DNA from: Thiomonas sp.
Lineage (GTDB): Bacteria > Pseudomonadota > Gammaproteobacteria > Burkholderiales > Burkholderiaceae_C
Reading direction: 5' to 3'
DNA: 64,000 nt
Assembly (NCBI GenBank): GCA_027311065.1
Contig: DAICZP010000113.1
Span: forward strand, 27,791 to 91,790
Both the position numbers and the translations under genes were made by a program. How positions within the stretch are numbered: the stretch's first letter is position 1; every line of letters starts with the position of its first letter. Positions 61,193-64,000 of this stretch are shown here, one piece after another. Below the pieces are notes generated by a model that ran no database searches, was not told the origin of the DNA, and saw nothing but the letters and a program-made list of their open reading frames with translations.

Positions 61193-64000
61193 TCATTCCG
61201 CTGTCGGCAGGCGGGCAAGCTGTTCCCGAAGCTGAGCCACGGTCGCGGTGAACTCTGCCTGACGCTGGCGCTCTTGTTCCACCACCGCCGCCGGCGCACG
61301 TGCGACGAAGCTTTCATTGCCAAGTTTGGCAACGGTCTTGCGGATTTCTCCCTCCAGACGCGCCATTTCCTTGCGAAGGCGTTCACGCTCGGCAACGGCG
61401 TCAACCTCGATGAACAGCGCCATGCGCGTGGTCCCCACGATGGCGGTGGGAGCAGCCTGAACTGCCGCTGCCCATTGTGCTTCGTCGTCGAAGCAACGTA
61501 CCTCGGATACGCGGGCCAGCGCCTGCAGGGCGCCCTGTTCCTCCACGAGCAGATCGACATCACCGCAGGCAAGCAGCGGCAGCCGCTTTGCCGGCGATAC
61601 GCCGAGTTCTCCGCGCAGGTTGCGGCAAGCGTCGACACGTTGCATGAACGCGGCCATGCGCGCTTCCGCAGTGACGTCGATCTTTGTCTCGCGGGCTTGT
61701 GGCCATGGTGCCACCGATACGCTCGGGCCAGCACGGCCGGCCAGCGGCGCCACTTTCTGCCACAGTTCCTCGGTGATGAAGGGGATCACCGGATGCGCCA
61801 GGCGCAAGACGGTTTCGAGGGTGCGGATGAGGGTTCGGCGCGCGCCTCGCACCAGCGCCGGGTTGCCGCTGGCGATCTGCACCTTGGCGATTTCGAGGTA
61901 CCAGTCGCAGTATGAGTCCCAGACAAATTGGTAAATCGCCTGCGCGGCGAAGTCGAGTCGGTAGTCAGCCAGTCCCTGATCCACCTGCGTGATGGTGCGC
62001 TCCAGGCGCGAGGCGATCCAGCGATCGGCAGTGGAGAAGTGCAGCATGCCATCGGGGCCACAGGCGTTGTCACACGGCGCCACGCCGCGTTCTGCCGCAT
62101 CCAGCCCGTCCATTTGCATCAGCACGAAACGGGTCGCATTCCACAGTTTGTTGCAGAAATTGCGGTAGCCTTCGCAGCGCTTGGTGTCGAAATTGATGTT
62201 GCGGCCAAGCGTCGCAAGCGACGCGAAGGTCAGGCGCAGCGCGTCCGCGCCATACCCGGGGATTCCTTCTGGAAACTCCTTTTTCGTGGCCTCGCGCACC
62301 TTGGGTGCGGTTTCAGGGCGCCGCAGTCCGGTCGCGCGCTTGTCCAGCAGAGGCTCCAGCGCGATGCCGTCGATCAGATCCACCGGGTCGAGCACATTGC
62401 CTTCGGACTTGCTCATTTTCCTGCCATGTGCATCGAGCACCAGCCCGTGGATGTACACGTCGCGGAATGGAACCTTTCCGGTGAAGTGGGTCGTCATCAT
62501 GATCATCCGCGCGACCCAGAAGAAAATGATGTCGTACCCCGTCACCAGCACCGACGAGGGCAGAAAAAGGTCCATGTCGATCGTGTGCTCGGGCCAGCCC
62601 ATGGTCGAGAATGGCACCAGCGCCGACGAGTACCAGGTGTCGAGCACGTCGGGATCGCGCCGGAGTTCTCCCGCGTAGCCTGCCGCTCGCGCCTTCGCGT
62701 GCGCCTCGGCTTCGTCGCGCGCGACGAACAGCGCGCCGCCGTCGCCATACCAGGCCGGAATCTGGTGGCCCCACCAGAGCTGGCGCGAAATGCACCAATC
62801 CTGGAGGTTGGCCATCCATTGGTTGTACGTGTTGATCCAGTTTTCGGGCACGAAACGCACGGCGCCACGCTTGACTGCGTCAATGGCCTTTTCGGCGATC
62901 GACAAGCCGTCAGGCCCTGCTTTGGTGGTGGCGACGAACCATTGGTCGGTGAGCATTGGCTCGACGATCTGTCCGGTGCGGGTGCAGCGCGGCACCATCA
63001 GCTTGTGCTTTTTCACCTCCACCAGCAGCCCCTCGGCTTCGAAGGCCGCGACCACCTTGCGTCGTGCCACGAAGCGATCGAGTCCCCGGAACTCCTCCGG
63101 AACCTCGTCGTTCATGCGCGCGTCGAACGTCAGCACCGAAAGCATCGCCAGCCCATGCCGCTGGCCCACCGCGTAATCGTTGAAATCATGCGCCGGCGTC
63201 ACCTTGACCACACCCGTGCCGAACGCGCGGTCCACATAGGTGTCGGCGATCACCGGCACCAGTCGACCGCTGATGGGCAGTCGTACCTGCCGGCCGATGA
63301 ACGCGACGTAGCGTTCGTCCTCCGGGTGCACCATGACGGCCGTATCGCCGAGCATGGTCTCGGGACGTGTGGTGGCGACGACCAGCGAGCCACTGCCGTC
63401 GGCCAGCGGATAGCGCAGGTGCCAGAGAAAGCCATCTTCCTCCTGGCTTTCCACTTCGAGGTCGCTCACCGCGCTGCGCAGCACCGGATCCCAGTTGACA
63501 AGGCGCTTGCCGCGGTAGATGAGACCTTGCTCATACAGGCGCACGAAGGTTTCCACCACGATGGTCGACAGTCTGGGATCCATCGTGAAGTATTCGTGCG
63601 ACCAGCTCACGGAGTCACCCATGCGGCGCATCTGCGCCGTGATGGTATTTCCCGATTGCTGCTTCCACTCCCAGACCTTGCCGACGAAGGCCTCACGCCC
63701 GAGGTCGTGGCGACTCAGTCCCTGGTGCTGCAATTGACGCTCGACCACGATCTGGGTGGCAATGCCCGCGTGGTCGGTGCCGGGTACCCACAAAGTGTTG
63801 TCGCCACGCATGCGATGCCAACGTGTCAGCGTGTCCATGACTGTCTGATTGAACGCATGCCCCATGTGCAGCGTGCCAGTGACGTTTGGTGGCGGCAGCT
63901 GGATGCAGAACGAGGCACGCTGGGGGTCGCGCGTGGGGTCGGCGTAGCCTTGCTGTTCCCAGAAGGAGCTCCAGCGCAACTCGATGTCGGCGGGCTCGAA
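61193..64000 (-). CDS. valS: Valyl-tRNA synthetase (5' end beyond window)
   Basis: [23 protein letters not shown] (HIGH-type), [18 protein letters not shown] (KMSKS); C-term coiled coil; frame open to the window edge. Confidence 0.97.
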   Translation of the reverse strand, partial: FEPADIELRWSSFWEQQGYADPTRDPQRASFCIQLPPPNVTGTLHMGHAFNQTVMDTLTRWHRMRGDNTLWVPGTDHAGIATQIVVERQLQHQGLSRHDLGREAFVGKVWEWKQQSGNTITAQMRRMGDSVSWSHEYFTMDPRLSTIVVETFVRLYEQGLIYRGKRLVNWDPVLRSAVSDLEVESQEEDGFLWHLRYPLADGSGSLVVATTRPETMLGDTAVMVHPEDERYVAFIGRQVRLPISGRLVPVIADTYVDRAFGTGVVKVTPAHDFNDYAVGQRHGLAMLSVLTFDARMNDEVPEEFRGLDRFVARRKVVAAFEAEGLLVEVKKHKLMVPRCTRTGQIVEPMLTDQWFVATTKAGPDGLSIAEKAIDAVKRGAVRFVPENWINTYNQWMANLQDWCISRQLWWGHQIPAWYGDGGALFVARDEAEAHAKARAAGYAGELRRDPDVLDTWYSSALVPFSTMGWPEHTIDMDLFLPSSVLVTGYDIIFFWVARMIMMTTHFTGKVPFRDVYIHGLVLDAHGRKMSKSEGNVLDPVDLIDGIALEPLLDKRATGLRRPETAPKVREATKKEFPEGIPGYGADALRLTFASLATLGRNINFDTKRCEGYRNFCNKLWNATRFVLMQMDGLDAAERGVAPCDNACGPDGMLHFSTADRWIASRLERTITQVDQGLADYRLDFAAQAIYQFVWDSYCDWYLEIAKVQIASGNPALVRGARRTLIRTLETVLRLAHPVIPFITEELWQKVAPLAGRAGPSVSVAPWPQARETKIDVTAEARMAAFMQRVDACRNLRGELGVSPAKRLPLLACGDVDLLVEEQGALQALARVSEVRCFDDEAQWAAAVQAAPTAIVGTTRMALFIEVDAVAERERLRKEMARLEGEIRKTVAKLGNESFVARAPAAVVEQERQRQAEFTATVAQLREQLARLPTAE

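Overview
A 64 kb, GC-rich window that looks like a betaproteobacterial (Burkholderiales-like) chromosome; taxonomy is inferred from gene order and protein flavour only. Core blocks: tandem glycine riboswitch-gcvTHP, selD, iscR-iscSUA-hscBA-fdx, ppc, hemCDXY, cysM, tusA, galU and valS (truncated at the right edge). Two accessory stretches interrupt the core. (1) 17.1-25.16 kb: an ~8.07 kb island inserted in the 3' end of tRNA-Asp, bounded by a 49-bp direct repeat of the tRNA 3' end (1 mismatch). It carries hsdR-hsdM-DUF1016-hsdS, an unknown protein, a C4-like small RNA candidate and a 40-aa ORF, but no recognisable integrase. (2) 25.2-31.0 kb: a scarred region with a truncated Fic gene abutting an IS481-type transposase remnant, an AbiEii-like nucleotidyltransferase with an overlapping small partner, an ISL3-family transposase, and an AT-richer block with a FolB/FolX-FolM-like pair and an unknown two-TM protein. 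The best candidate for an undescribed system is the compact minus-strand cluster at 37.0-40.8 kb (glutamate/aspartate racemase, Ddl-like ATP-grasp ligase, C39-like papain-fold protein, Bcr/CflA-type exporter, then a PCu(A)C copper chaperone). It resembles a small D-amino-acid peptide biosynthesis and export locus. A 1764-aa c-di-GMP protein with an apparent globin-coupled sensor domain between GGDEF and EAL is also notable. All calls come from reading the sequence and the ORF track; no database search was run.
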